This document shows positions 22,301-33,800 of a DNA stretch of 64,000 nt, piece by piece. The stretch lies in the NCBI GenBank assembly GCA_947561715.1, contig OX387204.1:12405001-12469000 (forward strand). The letters run 5' to 3'. The notes beneath the pieces were generated by a model that saw nothing but the letters and a program-made list of their open reading frames with translations, did not search any database and was not told the DNA's origin. How positions within the stretch are numbered: position 1 is the stretch's first letter; each line of letters begins with the position of its first letter. The position numbers and the translations under genes were made by a program. This DNA comes from Ascidia mentula (Eukaryota; Chordata; Ascidiacea; Phlebobranchia; Ascidiidae).

Positions 22301-25300
22301 CACATAGCTGATCATGTGCTACAGAATTAAACCAAATCAGGTATTGGAAAAATTAAAAACTACCCTCATCAGTATAGCACTGAAAATACAAGTGATACAA
22401 TAACTAGCTGTGTCATTTGAGTATGATTTTCTAGCTAACCTAGCAAGCTACATCCATTTTTAAACAGGCATGCAGTACCACACAATATGTAGTAGCTACA
22501 CTGAGACTACATAAAATTGCTAAACACAAATTAACACCAAAGTTTAACACTGCATCCTAGCATAGCACAAGGCAAGGCAAACAAGTTGTGCTACTTGTAC
22601 CTTTGAAGCACACCACGGCGATTAAGCATGTATGAAGAATCAGGAACGTCAGTGCTAGTTGTACGCCCCACCGCTTTTTTGTATGAGATGCTAAGGGGTT
22701 TATTCATTAAAACACCACATAAGCACATTTAATTGCCATTACATTTAGGGGTAATTAATCACAATTTTTGGGGCATGTGATTGCACATTTTAAGCAATGA
22801 GCCAGGCACAACCTAGCTATGCAGCAAAATTTGTAAAATACTCATCTGTAGGGGCATACCTGCGTTTGAAGGAGGGTATTGAGGCAGATGATGATCCTGT
22901 ATCATTTCTGTACCTTCCATACGAACTTGACCTCTGGTATCTACAACAATATTCATACAAACCATTATTATGCACCACCAGCTTCGTAGTTGTGAACGAA
23001 ACTGACTGTACAAAGCTACTATATGTTCTTAGTTACTATACTGTATTTATATTGATTATTTTTACCCACCCAGTGTTGTCCTGGTCAGAATCTCTGCGAG
23101 CTTTCGTTGAACTTCTTCCATCCAAAATAGGTGCCACCCTTGCAGTTTGGATATCAGGCTACATAGAAGTAGTTTCACAAATATTAGGTGATATAAATTG
23201 AACACAAACCAACATAATGCTAATTGTGGAATAGTAACCTTTCAAATTGAAAGGCAATGTCTTACAGTACACAACAGGGTATAACCAAATAAACTCAAAA
23301 CCTACTGTGCCAGAAAGTAACCTTGTGTATTGAAAAGATCAAAGCACATAGTGCTGACTAATGGATGGCTTTACTTTACAGCAAACCTTTTTGTGTGAAA
23401 AGTCCTCAGTAGATTTGGAGACGATGCCACTGGGGATTTTATCAGCGTCAAGTTGAGTTCGCGACGAACTGCTCGTAGTTCTTTGCGCCACTCTTTTCTT
23501 CTCATCAAAACTACTTGTTTTTCTGAGGCCTGACAACACGACAATAAACAGTGACCATGAAGTACAGTAAAGTGTGCGAGCATTTCACAATTTTGTTTGC
23601 ATTTATTTCCAATTAGGTGGTGACAAATGTTGTGCATGAAGTTTGCTAAATGAATATGTTGCACAATTTTAAACACAATGGCTGCAGGAACAATAAGTAT
23701 TAATAAAAACTTTAAATAAAATTTTAACTACAAGTTTGGCACTTTAATCCTGTAGTTAAGTACTTTAATAATTTGAATACAACTTACCTGATCTCCATGT
23801 ATCTGGGGCACCGTCTTTGATATCTGGGTTTCTCTCTGTGGGGGTTCCAGGCGTCACACTGGGCACATTTCGTGATCTTTGCTGCAAAAAAAAAAATGGT
23901 GAGTACCTTATCTCACTTATAATTTGATTTGATTTCGAATTATGTTGGTTTAAGTTATTCCCAACCTTGCATGAATAACATGAAAAACCTGTTATGTTAA
24001 CTTATTTTATTGTTTAACATAGGTTACAGTTGTGTGATGATTGTTATTACTCAATTTACTTTTGAATTGAAGTTTTGGTACATTACCAAAAAATGTGTTG
24101 CATGTACTGGTGATATAGCAACTGTTTTAATAAAAAAAAAACGGACTTACTGTTGCCTGAATAGGCTGCGCTGCTGCTACTGGACGGTTGTTGGTGACAC
24201 TGTTAGCACTCAACACTGGAGGGCGCACTTCTTTTTGTGAAGTGGAAGAAGAAAGATGCAAGGATGCCGGACGTGTAGAACGACGAGAACCTAAACTCGA
24301 AACATTTCCACCTGACGCACTCTGAGATAGTTTATTAAAACTTTCATTGTTTTCGCGATTTCTCAGGTTGACGGCATCCGATGATCCTGCTCTGGATATT
24401 CCTAGCGGAGGTCGACCATGATTTGCATTATTTTCAACTTTTGGTTGTTTTTCTATGGGTATCTTGTTGGTTTTGGAGGAGGCAACTTCGCTGGATGATG
24501 TGGAATCTTCTGCATCATCGTCTGATGAGGAGCTCATTTCATCGGTGGCTTTGTGCTTGATGTTGTTGTGTGGTAATTTGTTGTTTAGACTAGGAAATAG
24601 CAGAAAAACAGTCTCAAATCCATATTACTGCATAATTTCAATGGTATGGAGTTTTGTATTTTTTTGTCAAAATCCGTGTGAAAACCAGAAATTTTCTTTG
24701 ACGTTGACCTAAAAACCGCAACGTGCTTGCATTCGCCATTGTTTCCAAACAGGGAGCATCGTTACCGAACACTTGGCATTGTTGCCAAACATGTTGCATT
24801 GTTACAAAACAAGTGTCATTTTTCGTCAGTTTACGGACGAAACGTCGTTTTTTTTTTTTTTCTGTAATGACAAGCGGTTTACTTGCGTGAAAGTCAATTA
24901 GTTTAGTTGTTAAACTTTGAAAGCAGTAACTTGCATCGAGTGTTCCATAACGTTACACAATTGCGCAAGCCAGAAAACCACCGTTTATGTGACGATTGGC
25001 GCCAACATCGGCGTTCGTATTTTGCGATTCTCGCCCACAATTAACCTTAGTTTATACCTGAAAATCGGGGAATTCCCTAAAAAATTTGGACCCCCCCTTT
25101 AAAAATTCCTGGATACGCCCCTGAGGGCCACTCTGTTGGTAACATGTGTTTCTGCCAAACCACTTAAAAATACACATAAACTTACTTGGTGTCATTATAG
25201 CCAACTGGAGATGGAGGGTTATCAATAACTGAGTTGTTCGGTGAGGATTTCTAAACAAAAACATTGAATAGTTAAAATTATATGTAAAAATGTTATGAAT

Positions 25301-28300
25301 ATTTCCATACTCTTTCATCTTGTTGTTTCTTAAGTTCTTCAATATATTCCAACATTTCTTCATCAGCAACATCAGATGGTGTTTGGCCCTACAGCAATTA
25401 CCAATATTATAGATAGTACACACAATTTTATACCAATTACAACAAGTTCAATTGCGATATAATGAAGATAATAGAAATATATACTTAGAATCTGAGTCAG
25501 GAATAAAATCTGAGTGCAAAAAAACTCATTACTTTAAAGAATAATTTTTTGGACATTTCTTGACACAAGGTTCAGTAAAAAAGACAATTTGACCACTAAA
25601 TTCCATTCAAGGGTGATAGTGAAATCGGTTCCAATCGGAACAATAAATATTAGCACAAAATGACTGTTTGTAAAAAAATTAACATTTTATTACCAGATCA
25701 CTGTGATGGTTTTTAAATTGACAACTGAGATCATTCAAAAAAAAAAATATTTTAAGCTTACCAATTTACTCCTTATCTTAAAGCTCGCAGTACGATCTGC
25801 AAGTAGCTTGGCTGCCTCTTGCTGGGACCAATGTGATGCCGCATGCAAAGGGGTCCATCCATCGTTATCTTGAACATTTGGACTAACACTAGCTTGTAAA
25901 AGCAATCTGCAGTGATAAAATTTAGTTTAAATATTTTAAAATATTAGCTAAGATTAATATTTGAAATGTGTGTGGGCATAAATACAAAAGAACAAAATTA
26001 ATAATTCTGAAGGGCTTTTTTTTTGTTTATCATCAAAGTAAAAACTTATAATGAAATGTACATTAAACCTGAAGAATTAAAACTACTCTCCCAAGAAAAC
26101 ACAACAATTTAAACGCAATACTGAGTATTAGATGCGGTGCATGTGATAACATACTTTATGGCGTCGATGTAACCTTTTGCAGCTGCCACATGCAAAGCAG
26201 TGGCGCCTGACTTTGGATGACGGAAAAGTGTTGGCTTCTCCCCGCTTAAATATGAGTTAAGATACTGAGTTGCATCGTTTACCATTACTTCGCGCTCCTG
26301 GTTGCGAGCAGCTTCGATATCCAACCCTGGGAAAATCAATTAATAATGTGTGCTAAGCATATTTTCATGCTATTGGGCAGTCTCAAGTACACTGCATCAC
26401 ATAGAAGCCTCATTGTACATCAAAGTGTCGTGTTTAAAAGGTCCCATTAAAACACTTGTAAACTGTAAAGTCACGCTTTATAATAAATTACATTCATGTG
26501 ATGACACTTAATTTTTTAATTGGGCCAATGGTCAAGTATCCATTAATCACAAACCTAGTGGCATTTGGGGTACATTGCCTTGTATAGCTGGATAGATTGA
26601 TGCCACTAATCAAATGACAACAAGAATGATGTATTATAAATAATTGTAACATGAAAAATAGTATATTGGCACAAATCACAACAATGGTGTTGAACCAGGC
26701 CATCTTTTTACCCTACATATTCCACTAACTATTTATTTGGAATTTCATTACTCTGGAAATTTTTTAGAGAATTTAAGGTTATAAAACATAAACAGAACCA
26801 AAAAATAGTTTATTTAAAAAAGTAACTAAGTGGTAACTATTTTTTTTACTTTTCATCCTTTTTTTGATAATCTGGAATTAGTAGGTTGGTACAAGTAGTA
26901 AGCACCTTGGTTATCAATCTCTTGCTGCAAAAACTCTATCATGTCATCCTCCTCGGCTATGTCCAGGGGTACTTCCCCTTCTGAATTGACAGCGGCGACA
27001 CTGGCATTGTTTTCGACAAGGAACCTTAAAGAAAACAAACAATTTTATCCTTACTGTTAAAGATACCCCACATTTCCGAAAAATTGGACATGTAACACCC
27101 AAAAAAATTTAAAAGGTCAATTTCAGTTTGTAAATGGCACTTGATTTAGTTTAGAAAATATACATGAATTTATTGTCAAATATGGCAAGGCACTAGACTG
27201 AGGACAATGAAGCAACAATTACCATGCACCTTACATGTATATGACAATGTCTGACAGCAGCAAAGCTTTTAACTGTCACCAACACATTGCCCAGTGCCCA
27301 TATTTGGTTGTGATAGTGCTCAACAAAGACAACAATCTTCCCCTTGTGAATAAGTGGACACTGGACAATGCAATTCAAATAACCAACTCATGTAAACCAT
27401 TTTGTATGTATGATTCGGTAATAATTTTGATTGGAATTGAGAATTTGCATATGTGTTTCAATCACCCTATAAGTTGTTTATAATTAAAAATAATTACACA
27501 AAAATAAAATCATAAAAATGTTGTTTGTTTCAAACTTTAGGGTAGAAAGGTGAAAATAAATGTTTATTAATATTATGGTGTTCAAAAATTACATGTACCT
27601 TAAAAATAATGAAAAGTGTCAAGATGATAGCATTGATTTTTCTTTGAAATTAGACAACAAAATTCCTAAAATAGCTACAGGGCGTCACAAGGCTTAACAA
27701 ACAACTTGCAAACCACTGAGGACAACAAGCAAACAGCCAGTGTGCTTGACAGGGTTGGATGCGCCATAGCTAAAACGCCAAAATCGCATCACGCCACCGC
27801 GGTGCATGCACATACGCGCTCATGGCAATTTGCACACAACCGTGTGTCTTTCAGCCAGAAGTGGAGGGTTACCCAGCGCGCCGTGGAGATATATGAATGG
27901 CGAAGGCGCACGACGCGGCGGAAACGACCTAATAGCAGGGCCGCGCGGGTATTTATCGGCGTTCGGGCGCTGCTTCACAGGCGCAGAAAGTCGTGAGACG
28001 AAACCTTACAACTGGCAGTTGCTAACAATTAAAATTGGCACAGGAGGCTTCTAACATGGCCCGTGGTAATGATTTTACGCCGTGAATAATTCCGTGGCTG
28101 CCACAGCGTTGATAATTTGGGCAGCGACAGCGGCAAACACAGCTATGAAGCTGTGGTTCTTGGCACGTATTGGCCACAACAACACATCACGTTCTGTTCT
28201 GATAAACCATTCACGACAAGCACCAACAAAAGCCAGGGTTTACAGTAGCGCCGAACCGAACGTTAGGAGATTCCCGATACGCCAGCCAACGGTCCTTGAA

Positions 28301-30826
28301 ATATTTTAAGCGTCAATGGTCACTCGCGCTCGAGGCCGCAAACAACTGGCGGACAATTAAGTGTGAACTATCGCTAAGCACTAAAGCGGGAGTGACGTTG
28401 CAGTGCCGATAAGATGGCCGCCCGATGTAGATGCAAGCAATCTAGCCGAGCGGTCACGCGTGATGACAGATCAATGGCGACGCAGTGATCCTTTACAACA
28501 GGCTCTGGCTTACTACTGCGCCGCTGGCCGCGCGTATATTAGCGGATCGGACCGTGGACCGCCTGTTCTGCATTCCAGCGCGAAGCCCCGTGTGCTGAAA
28601 TAACACCGCGCCAAACACAGGTTTAATGGAGAGAAACGCTTACGAAAGGCGACCCGTAGTGCGGCGGGCACGACACACAGTGCCTTTTGAGATAAGATCT
28701 CAATATTTTGCGGCCAAAACGCCTGTCGCATAGAGCATTGGCAAAGACTGACGATGTCACAGCGCACACCAACGCCGTTGTGTCGCCTTTAAGACTAACG
28801 ACACGTTAAAGGAAACAGTTTCCACAAAATTTTGACAAGCGACCCAGACAAATCAATTACGGGGCTGTGTAAATACTTAAGTCTTGAATATAGGCTGCAT
28901 GCAACATGTCCCCACTTCTTTAACAAGGTTAATGCATCAGGCAGTGAAATGGAATGAAGCTTACATCAAAGTTATTTATGGCTCACTGTGTGTCTGCTGT
29001 TCCCCACATGCTTATCACTAACCAAAGATATAACACAAGGGCAGCGCCATTACTCAAGACTGCTTGGCTGGTAAACTTTTTACAAACAAGCTTCAAACAA
29101 CAACCAATAACACATTGGTCACAGCTGTTACCCTACTTGGTCTTACAAATACACTACATACAAAACTTTAATTGGAAGAAAACATTATTAATGTTTAGTT
29201 TTAGTAATTTTACTGCCCTAAAACACACGCATTGTAACACACATCTTCACAAAATCAACTTGACAATACACAGATTGCTATAGATAAGAAATAAGTTTAT
29301 AGATTCCTGGAAAAATCTACTTACAATCCTATTTCTGGACATCCAATACTATGTTTTGATTGAAGTTTAGTTAGTATCCAACAAAGCAAAAGTATTTTAT
29401 CTGGTTTAACCAAAATATACCTTGCAATATCCATGTATCCACATGATGCTGCAGCATGTAATGGTGTCCAACCTTCATTGTCCTCTTGGTCAATGTTAAT
29501 GTCATGCTTTACCAAGTACTCAACTACATCCAGATTGCCATCAATGCAGGCCTAAAAACAATGACAAAATGTACAAAACTGTTTTGTAGAGATATGGTGA
29601 TGAAAAATTTTAGCATTGTTTCGTTGGAGGTGGATTGTATATATATGTTTAAAAAATGCTTTAAAAAATACAGTAAATAGTTTAAATAGGGTTTTCTGAA
29701 GGCGTCACTTCTGAACAGTTTACTCCTTTGGCAAACAGTGTTTGACTTAGCAGTTGGTAATCCAACCAAAAGTGTTGAAACTCAGTAAAGTGACAAATAG
29801 TTTTCTGGGTTAAGCAAACACAAACAACTTAAGCCACAGCTAAAGTTCTACATAGCTCAGTTTGCAGTGTTTCAAACCCAATGCTTGTGTGATTTGAAGT
29901 ATGTCAACATACACATGTGGTACATGCTGCTCATGGTGACAGTCAACAACCTAATGTTGAGCATAATTTTCGCGCCTTTAGCGGCTGTCATCCTAAAATA
30001 ACTAGTCCATTGTGTGTTGTACTGATAATGGCCATTTAAGAATTATTCTCAAGCAGTTCATATTGTCCTTAAATTCCAATTAATGTTGATTTTGCAGTAA
30101 ACTACTTCCTGCGCTTTTTTTCACAACTTATGAGAGCAACATCCAATGAAATAAAAAAGGTCTAATCTCCACTGGCCATAAACTATAAATCCTGTCATAA
30201 AAATCTTTCGTGAAAATGCAATACTTTGACCATAGACAGAGTTAATGTACAATGTACATGAACGATATACGACTGTGAAAACACACACACACACATAAAC
30301 AAATTTTTATGCTTGGGCATGAAACAAAACTGATTGGCACGAATTCATGCAAAACTTGTGTTTGATGACATTGTAGTTGTAGCATTTACCATAAAAATTC
30401 AAAGATAATTTTATGACAACAAGCACCACTAAAAATGTGGTTTTAGTAAGCTTTAAACACACAACATTTGTTGATCCACCACCACAAAGCATGTTGCTTA
30501 AACTCAAAAAGTAGAACGTGGATTTTAGTACAAGACAACCTAGTCAAATTAATCATATTAAAATCAAACATATTTACCTGGTGAAGTGCTGTTAGTCCAT
30601 CAACGTTGGCGAAATTAATGTCCGCCCCCTTGTCTAAAAGCACGCTGACCTCTTTTAAATCGCCACTGGAACATGCAGCTAAAAACACTGCACCGTCGTC
30701 AAATTTTACTTTTGGGGTAGAGTTTGATAAAACAGCTGACTCGGTGTCGGTTTCTGAGTTTTCCCAACGTTTTAACTGTTCCTGTCGCTTTTCTTTGGCA
30801 GTTAACGGACGCCCGCTGCCATCCAT
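10235..30826 (-). CDS. PPP1R12: Myosin phosphatase targeting subunit (MYPT / PPP1R12)
   Basis: Scaffold that holds PP1 catalytic subunit on myosin and so relaxes actomyosin. Exons read on minus: 30578-30826, 29421-29551, 26906-27024, 26155-26326, 25762-25906, 25311-25388, 25186-25250, 24151-24589, 23788-23881, 23387-23529, 23070-23158, 22860-22940, 22601-22690, 21732-21791, 21431-21567, 21218-21360, 20761-20986, 20236-20387, 17612-18316, 16825-16887, 13996-14100, 13342-13500, 12652-12846, 10235-10321; about 1,308 residues in the longest canonical form. The PP1-docking KVKF is at residues 39-42, followed by ankyrin repeats ([18 protein letters not shown] and others). ROCK-type inhibitory sites are [12 protein letters not shown] (T692) and [12 protein letters not shown] (T858). 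A coiled coil and the conserved leucine zipper end it. An upstream in-frame ATG at 30895 exists, but 30826 fits vertebrate starts better. Exon 13996-14100 has a weak acceptor. Confidence 0.95.
11513..12382 (-). CDS. PPP1R12: PPP1R12 alternative terminal exon: variant zipper plus Ser-rich tail
   Basis: An exon of 289 codons and a stop, read in phase 0 after an atcag acceptor, so it can replace the canonical end after 12652. It opens with [20 protein letters not shown], whose heptads line up with the canonical [18 protein letters not shown], then continues into about 250 residues rich in Ser, Arg and Tyr ([23 protein letters not shown]). The shared heptad pattern suggests duplication of the last exon with later extension. 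The acceptor's pyrimidine tract is poor, so the exact start could differ. A minus-strand ATTAAA lies about 430 bases downstream near 11075. Confidence 0.75.
   Translation of the reverse strand, partial: NSDERDALRAKNLELKQENQALTRLVNKLGYSPEEKQRSTKPTSLVEAFSGRSAAPKEADVTDSKPTDKDCLASDDDDSSSLKTPVSREKKKLEKTSSDSSNSSISEESERRPSFSEKYSSRLRSDYPTSGSRYKSDYLSKYGSRVDSTSDHTTDRPLRSGGSLREKRNAGLLSSSSSSSAGKFPSSSSSPSLAGSYHTIPVPASRSRFMNSLPPSSPVLTRSKLSSDTTSTISSRYGTDRRDPSTYSGGYSSSRAYDAIKRSRSPVTFPSSANSKRVGELMNTYRLKN
12652..12846 (-). CDS. PPP1R12: PPP1R12 coiled-coil exon
   Basis: Sixty-five codons in phase 0 at both ends, with [20 protein letters not shown] and [18 protein letters not shown]. These match the vertebrate MYPT coiled coil (LYEQILAENEKLKAQL, KRERRALERRISEMEEEL). 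The donor ATG|gtatgt can join either terminal exon without changing frame. Confidence 0.9.
13342..13500 (-). CDS. PPP1R12: PPP1R12 exon with SRYETSS motif
   Basis: Fifty-three codons in phase 0 at both ends, after a ccccag acceptor. The peptide [20 protein letters not shown] resembles vertebrate MYPT1 SISRYETSSTSAGDRY, which lies just before the coiled coil. The donor AAG|gtcgtg is weak but fits the phase of 12846. Confidence 0.85.
13996..14100 (-). CDS. PPP1R12: PPP1R12 Ser/Arg-rich exon, possible alternative first coding exon
   Basis: Open stretch ending at a good donor (CTA|gtaagg) in phase 0, matching 13500. The peptide [20 protein letters not shown] is MYPT-like in composition. It contains a methionine codon at 14091. 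Upstream in frame there is a stop after about 13 more codons, and the only acceptor (ccag at 14101-14104) has almost no pyrimidine tract. So this may be a first exon of a short isoform rather than, or as well as, an internal exon. Confidence 0.6.
15886..15895. promoter_or_regulatory. CArg-box match (SRF site) in PPP1R12 intron
   Basis: CCATATAAGG is an exact CC(A/T)6GG serum response factor consensus. It lies in the CpG-rich stretch upstream, on the minus strand, of the methionine-bearing exon at 13996-14100. SRF drives intragenic promoters of muscle genes such as telokin in vertebrates; a like role here is inference. A ten-base match can arise by chance. Confidence 0.35.
16423..16430 (-). 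promoter_or_regulatory. TATA-like box, minus strand
   Basis: TATAAATA on the minus strand in CpG-rich intron sequence of PPP1R12. A CRE-type TGACGTCA (in gtgacgtcacgcgcc, about 16170-16184) lies about 240 bases downstream on that strand. It could serve an internal promoter. No first exon was proven. Confidence 0.3.
16825..16887 (-). CDS. PPP1R12: PPP1R12 small acidic exon
   Basis: Twenty-one codons in phase 0 at both ends between a tttattccag acceptor and an AAG|gtattg donor; the peptide is [20 protein letters not shown] plus K. It links the 705-base exon to the C-terminal exons. It has no clear counterpart in vertebrate MYPT that I recall. Confidence 0.65.
17612..18316 (-). CDS. PPP1R12: PPP1R12 large exon of unknown function
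   Basis: Exactly 235 codons, phase 0 at both ends, with a strong ttctctcttttgcag acceptor and an AAG|gttagt donor. It can be included or skipped without a frame change. The peptide has [20 protein letters not shown], a basic stretch ([15 protein letters not shown]), and [12 protein letters not shown], which resembles a basophilic kinase site. It lies between the second ROCK-type site and the zipper. I do not recognise a domain in it. Confidence 0.75.
19237..20235 (-). CDS. PPP1R12: PPP1R12 read-through end with Cys-rich hydrophobic tail
   Basis: If the donor GAT|gtaagt at 20235-20230 is not used, exon 20236-20387 stays open for another 332 codons to a TAA at 19237-19239. The extension is Ser/Glu/Thr-rich ([18 protein letters not shown] and on) and ends [20 protein letters not shown] and WKCWGD. 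That end looks like a palmitoylated or tail-anchored membrane hook. An open stretch this long in AT-rich DNA is unlikely by chance. No canonical poly(A) signal was found in the next 800 bases, which weakens the case for a terminal exon. An alternative is that part of it is an internal exon. Confidence 0.65.
   Translation of the reverse strand, partial: VSDEEADRSIGSTGSNRRAGGDGEMYRKIANRIEAKRAQEKSDSDAELSTSAFPVKPHGSPRFQGRSKARAKTDSGSAPGSLSIRKHAGDNDDDEKHKAFVERLNKKLKRHSVENLLETSDSEKSNRTEITISPSDINNENKSSAENTELEGANDTILHVNGTDINEQDASSVQMSGTSDEKTVSQNPAQPSLVEMFATKPPEEVKPESATQLPDKTLKTDTKSQETAAKIETIEQVPVGDSTEADPSEMRRRHLPTGETHPSTITKGDEPASELTHLLAEPVKTKESSPETNAPDKISVKTNGNMMGRLCGCACCLSCFIAFYSLWKCWGD
20236..20387 (-). 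CDS. PPP1R12: PPP1R12 exon with second ROCK-type site
   Basis: Contains [12 protein letters not shown], equivalent to the region of vertebrate MYPT1 T853 (REKRRSTGVSFW); the threonine is residue 858 here. It ends at a near-perfect donor (GAT|gtaagt) in phase 0 that fits the exon at 18316. Confidence 0.85.
21431..21567 (-). CDS. PPP1R12: PPP1R12 exon with main inhibitory phosphorylation site
   Basis: Carries [20 protein letters not shown] followed by [10 protein letters not shown]. In vertebrate MYPT1 the matching threonine (T696) is phosphorylated by ROCK and the segment then blocks PP1. Here it is T692. The neighbouring residues are almost unchanged. Confidence 0.92.
25050..25126 (-). repeat. 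Dispersed-repeat fragment in a PPP1R12 intron
   Basis: On minus this reads AGGGGCGTATCCAGGAATTT, then a run of Gs. That ending is of a kind I recall from repeat-derived sequence in several marine invertebrate genomes. It shows a spurious frame ([10 protein letters not shown]) with no gene around it. Family and length are uncertain. Confidence 0.4.
27680..28860. other. CpG-rich block inside PPP1R12 intron 2
   Basis: CG dinucleotides are frequent here (for example cgcgccgtgg, gcacgacgcggcgg, ggccgcgcgggt), while the intron on both sides is AT-rich and nearly CpG-free. No conserved exon was found in either strand. It may be an unmethylated enhancer or promoter, or an inserted element; no terminal repeats were seen. 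Confidence 0.5.
30283..30298. repeat. Short (AC)n microsatellite
   Basis: About eight AC units, in the first intron of PPP1R12's upstream side region (between exon 1 and exon 2). No other significance seen. Confidence 0.8.
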
Positions 30827-33800
30827 CGCGTTAGTGAAACTCCAAACCTTGCGATTTCTGCAGCACTGTCCGACGTCATCAACCTCTGCCCACACCCTAG
30901 GTCTGAATTGGAAGGAAATTTCTACCGCTCTCTACTGGCCAATTACTTTCCGACCACCATTACTTTCCTCTCACAGTAGAAATAAATAATAAAAAGGAAG
31001 TAATAAAATAATTAGTTTAAATTCTAAATTTCCGTAACCATATTATTTGAAAAAAATCAACAATACCTTTGGAAGCATTAAAGTGATAAAATTTTGGTTT
31101 TAAACAATTAAAAAATAAAATTACCGTGCAAATAAATATTTTACAATGCACACTTGGAACGCTAGTCATAAATTGTTTTTCTTTAGTGGAGAGCTCTGAT
31201 TACAGAAATTTTACAAACCAACAACGATAGTATTTGCGCTTTACACATGGATCTGAATGTTGTAACAATGCGATACAGCACCTATTTTTGCAAGGTTAGT
31301 AGCCTGCCACTGTAACTCAATAAGATATTTACAACAGGACATTTTTTGTTATTTTCCATTGTTATAGTAACAAATTTTTACTTTTGCTAAATTTGGGGAG
31401 CCGCCAATACGTGTCGTGGTTTACTTCCTGGTAAGCAAATAAAATTTTGGTACTCTTATCTTTTGTCTGGTAGGTTTCGTTGTTCATTTTCGAAAGTGTA
31501 AAATATTGATTTAACAACAAAAACAATTGGTCCAAATGAATATTATGTCCGCTCTTACTCTAATGCAGCGTGGTCCTCAAAATTGGGCATGAATGGCGAG
31601 TCTGTCTAAGTAATTAATTTGTTTAATTAATTAATTCAAGTAGACAAGGAATACAAAATATAAATGTATTGTGTATAAGCTGCAGACAGATGGCCACTGT
31701 TTCGACCTAAAAGGTCTCATCAGTGCAAGGAATACAAAATATAAATGTAGTTGGTAAGCATGTAATTCTGGTGGGGCTATATTAATAAGGCGAAACTCTA
31801 CCTAACGTATATAACCACTCTTAATTTAGCCATTATAGCTGATGGAGTAAGTTTAGGCTTTCACGACCATATTGTTCAACAGGGGGGCAACTTTTCTAAT
31901 CACGGCCCGGAAAGTACAAAAAATTACCGAACTTACCAATGGGGGCCATGCGAGAATAGCGAAATGTGTTTACGTTTACACTGTAGTTTGTAATAATTAA
32001 GGTTGAAAAACTCCAGCCGAGAAGCAAAAATGAAAATCCAACGGACCGTAATCTGCCTATGTCTGTTGTACAACTAACAAACCAATTTCCTTTTTTATAA
32101 CTGAACTGCTATCGAACACACGAACAAACTTCAACTGCTAAAAGTAACAACGAAAATTCATGTTGCTATACTGTGGATTTTATCTAACTTCACATACATA
32201 ATGTTTTAAAATATGCGAAAAAACGACGTTGAATGAGAGTAAGTAATACGGCAACATGACAACAACAGTACAAGGCAAATATAGAGAGGGGTAGGAATAA
32301 CTGTAACCGGGCGCTCTCAAGGCCTGGAAAATCAAAAGTTTAACACATTTCATATGAGAAGTGTCACTGATTTTATCCAATATCACTTACAGTTTCTTAC
32401 AATGACCCAAAATGTACATATAAGTATGTAAGACTTTGTGAAAGTTACTTGAAAGAGGAAGGCCATGATATCGCCAGTAAACAAAACGATAGACGTGTTC
32501 ATGTAACGGCAAAATGCGAAAGCGGTATATGTATATAAAGCACGATCGTCATCTAAACAAGAGGAACACAGTCTTGCGGGAAATATACTGCATGCGTAAT
32601 TTGTGGCACAAACGGGTGGGCGTAAAATCAAAGGAGCGAATAAAGGAATGGGGGCTCGCAATATTCTGCTGGTAATGTCAGGATTGGGATTTTTAGGCAC
32701 AGCAGCAAAGTGATAGTTTTTGCACCACATTTTGCTTTGGGAATAATTTGAACACAATTTGTTGCGTAGGTGGCAAGACTGACACCACGAGTGTAAGTAT
32801 ATACTGTAGTACTGTCGGCCGATGGGACCGCTACTGTTTCAAGATGTTATCGTCTATACTATTTGATGTTGGGGACAGAATGCGCTGTATGCTGTGTAAG
32901 CAACATCCAGACAAAGGCTGTATGACACAAGGACACACGAAGACGCAAAGTAAAAAATCACAACGGGTGACAAAAAGAAAGGTCTAGCGGGAAAGGGCGT
33001 GAAAAATGCAGACTCCGCGAGAAACCGCAAGGTGGACGTTTTGGACCGCGTTTGGCGGGGAATGGGTAAATAGGAAAGCACGGTTTCGGCAACAATTAAC
33101 CTTACAGATAGATATAAGCGAAATGAAAACACTTGATAACAATAAACCGCGGCTTTGCTCTTCACCAGTATCTGGCTATTCCTATACATCGTGATATTAA
33201 CTGTGACCTCAAAATGGTCGGTGATTTCCATTTGGCATAATGATTCTTTTGTTTTTATGAATTAACGCAAATTACTGTTTTTTGATAAATGCCATACCAT
33301 CCGACCAATTCGCAAATACAAAAACGTGAGATGTCAAGAAAAATCACAACGGGACAAGGGAGGTTAGAACTTAAAAACGCAAAATAGAATGTGCATAGCG
33401 CGTGAGACCACTGTTGGTCAACGGCTTGGGGCGGTCACCAATTAACCAACTAACGGTGTGGGAGCCGAGGCTAAAACAAGCACGCAGTCACGTGGCAGAT
33501 CACCCCATGTCAGCCTTTTGTGCACAACCGAATGAAATGTATGGGATAAATACCAAAATGGTTGGACTTGGATGAGTGGTGTAATAACCGGCACCACTGC
33601 TTCGGCCAGGCGACGCCAGTTCGAACCCAGACAACGGAGGGCGTGTGATTGGCCAAAACAATCGCGTCTAGTAGGTATATTTTCCATCGTTCGCAAATAT
33701 TGTAGCAGCGTGCATGTGCGATATCACCGCATGGCGCGCACACACAAGTGCTGCAAATATACGTAGTTGTGGGTAAAGCCGATTTTGGTGACAGCCTGTT

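Noticed and set aside
22797-23201. Plus-strand open frame of 134 codons
   Set aside because: It lies opposite two PPP1R12 exons (22860-22940, 23070-23158) and their intron; the minus-strand coding fits phase and homology.
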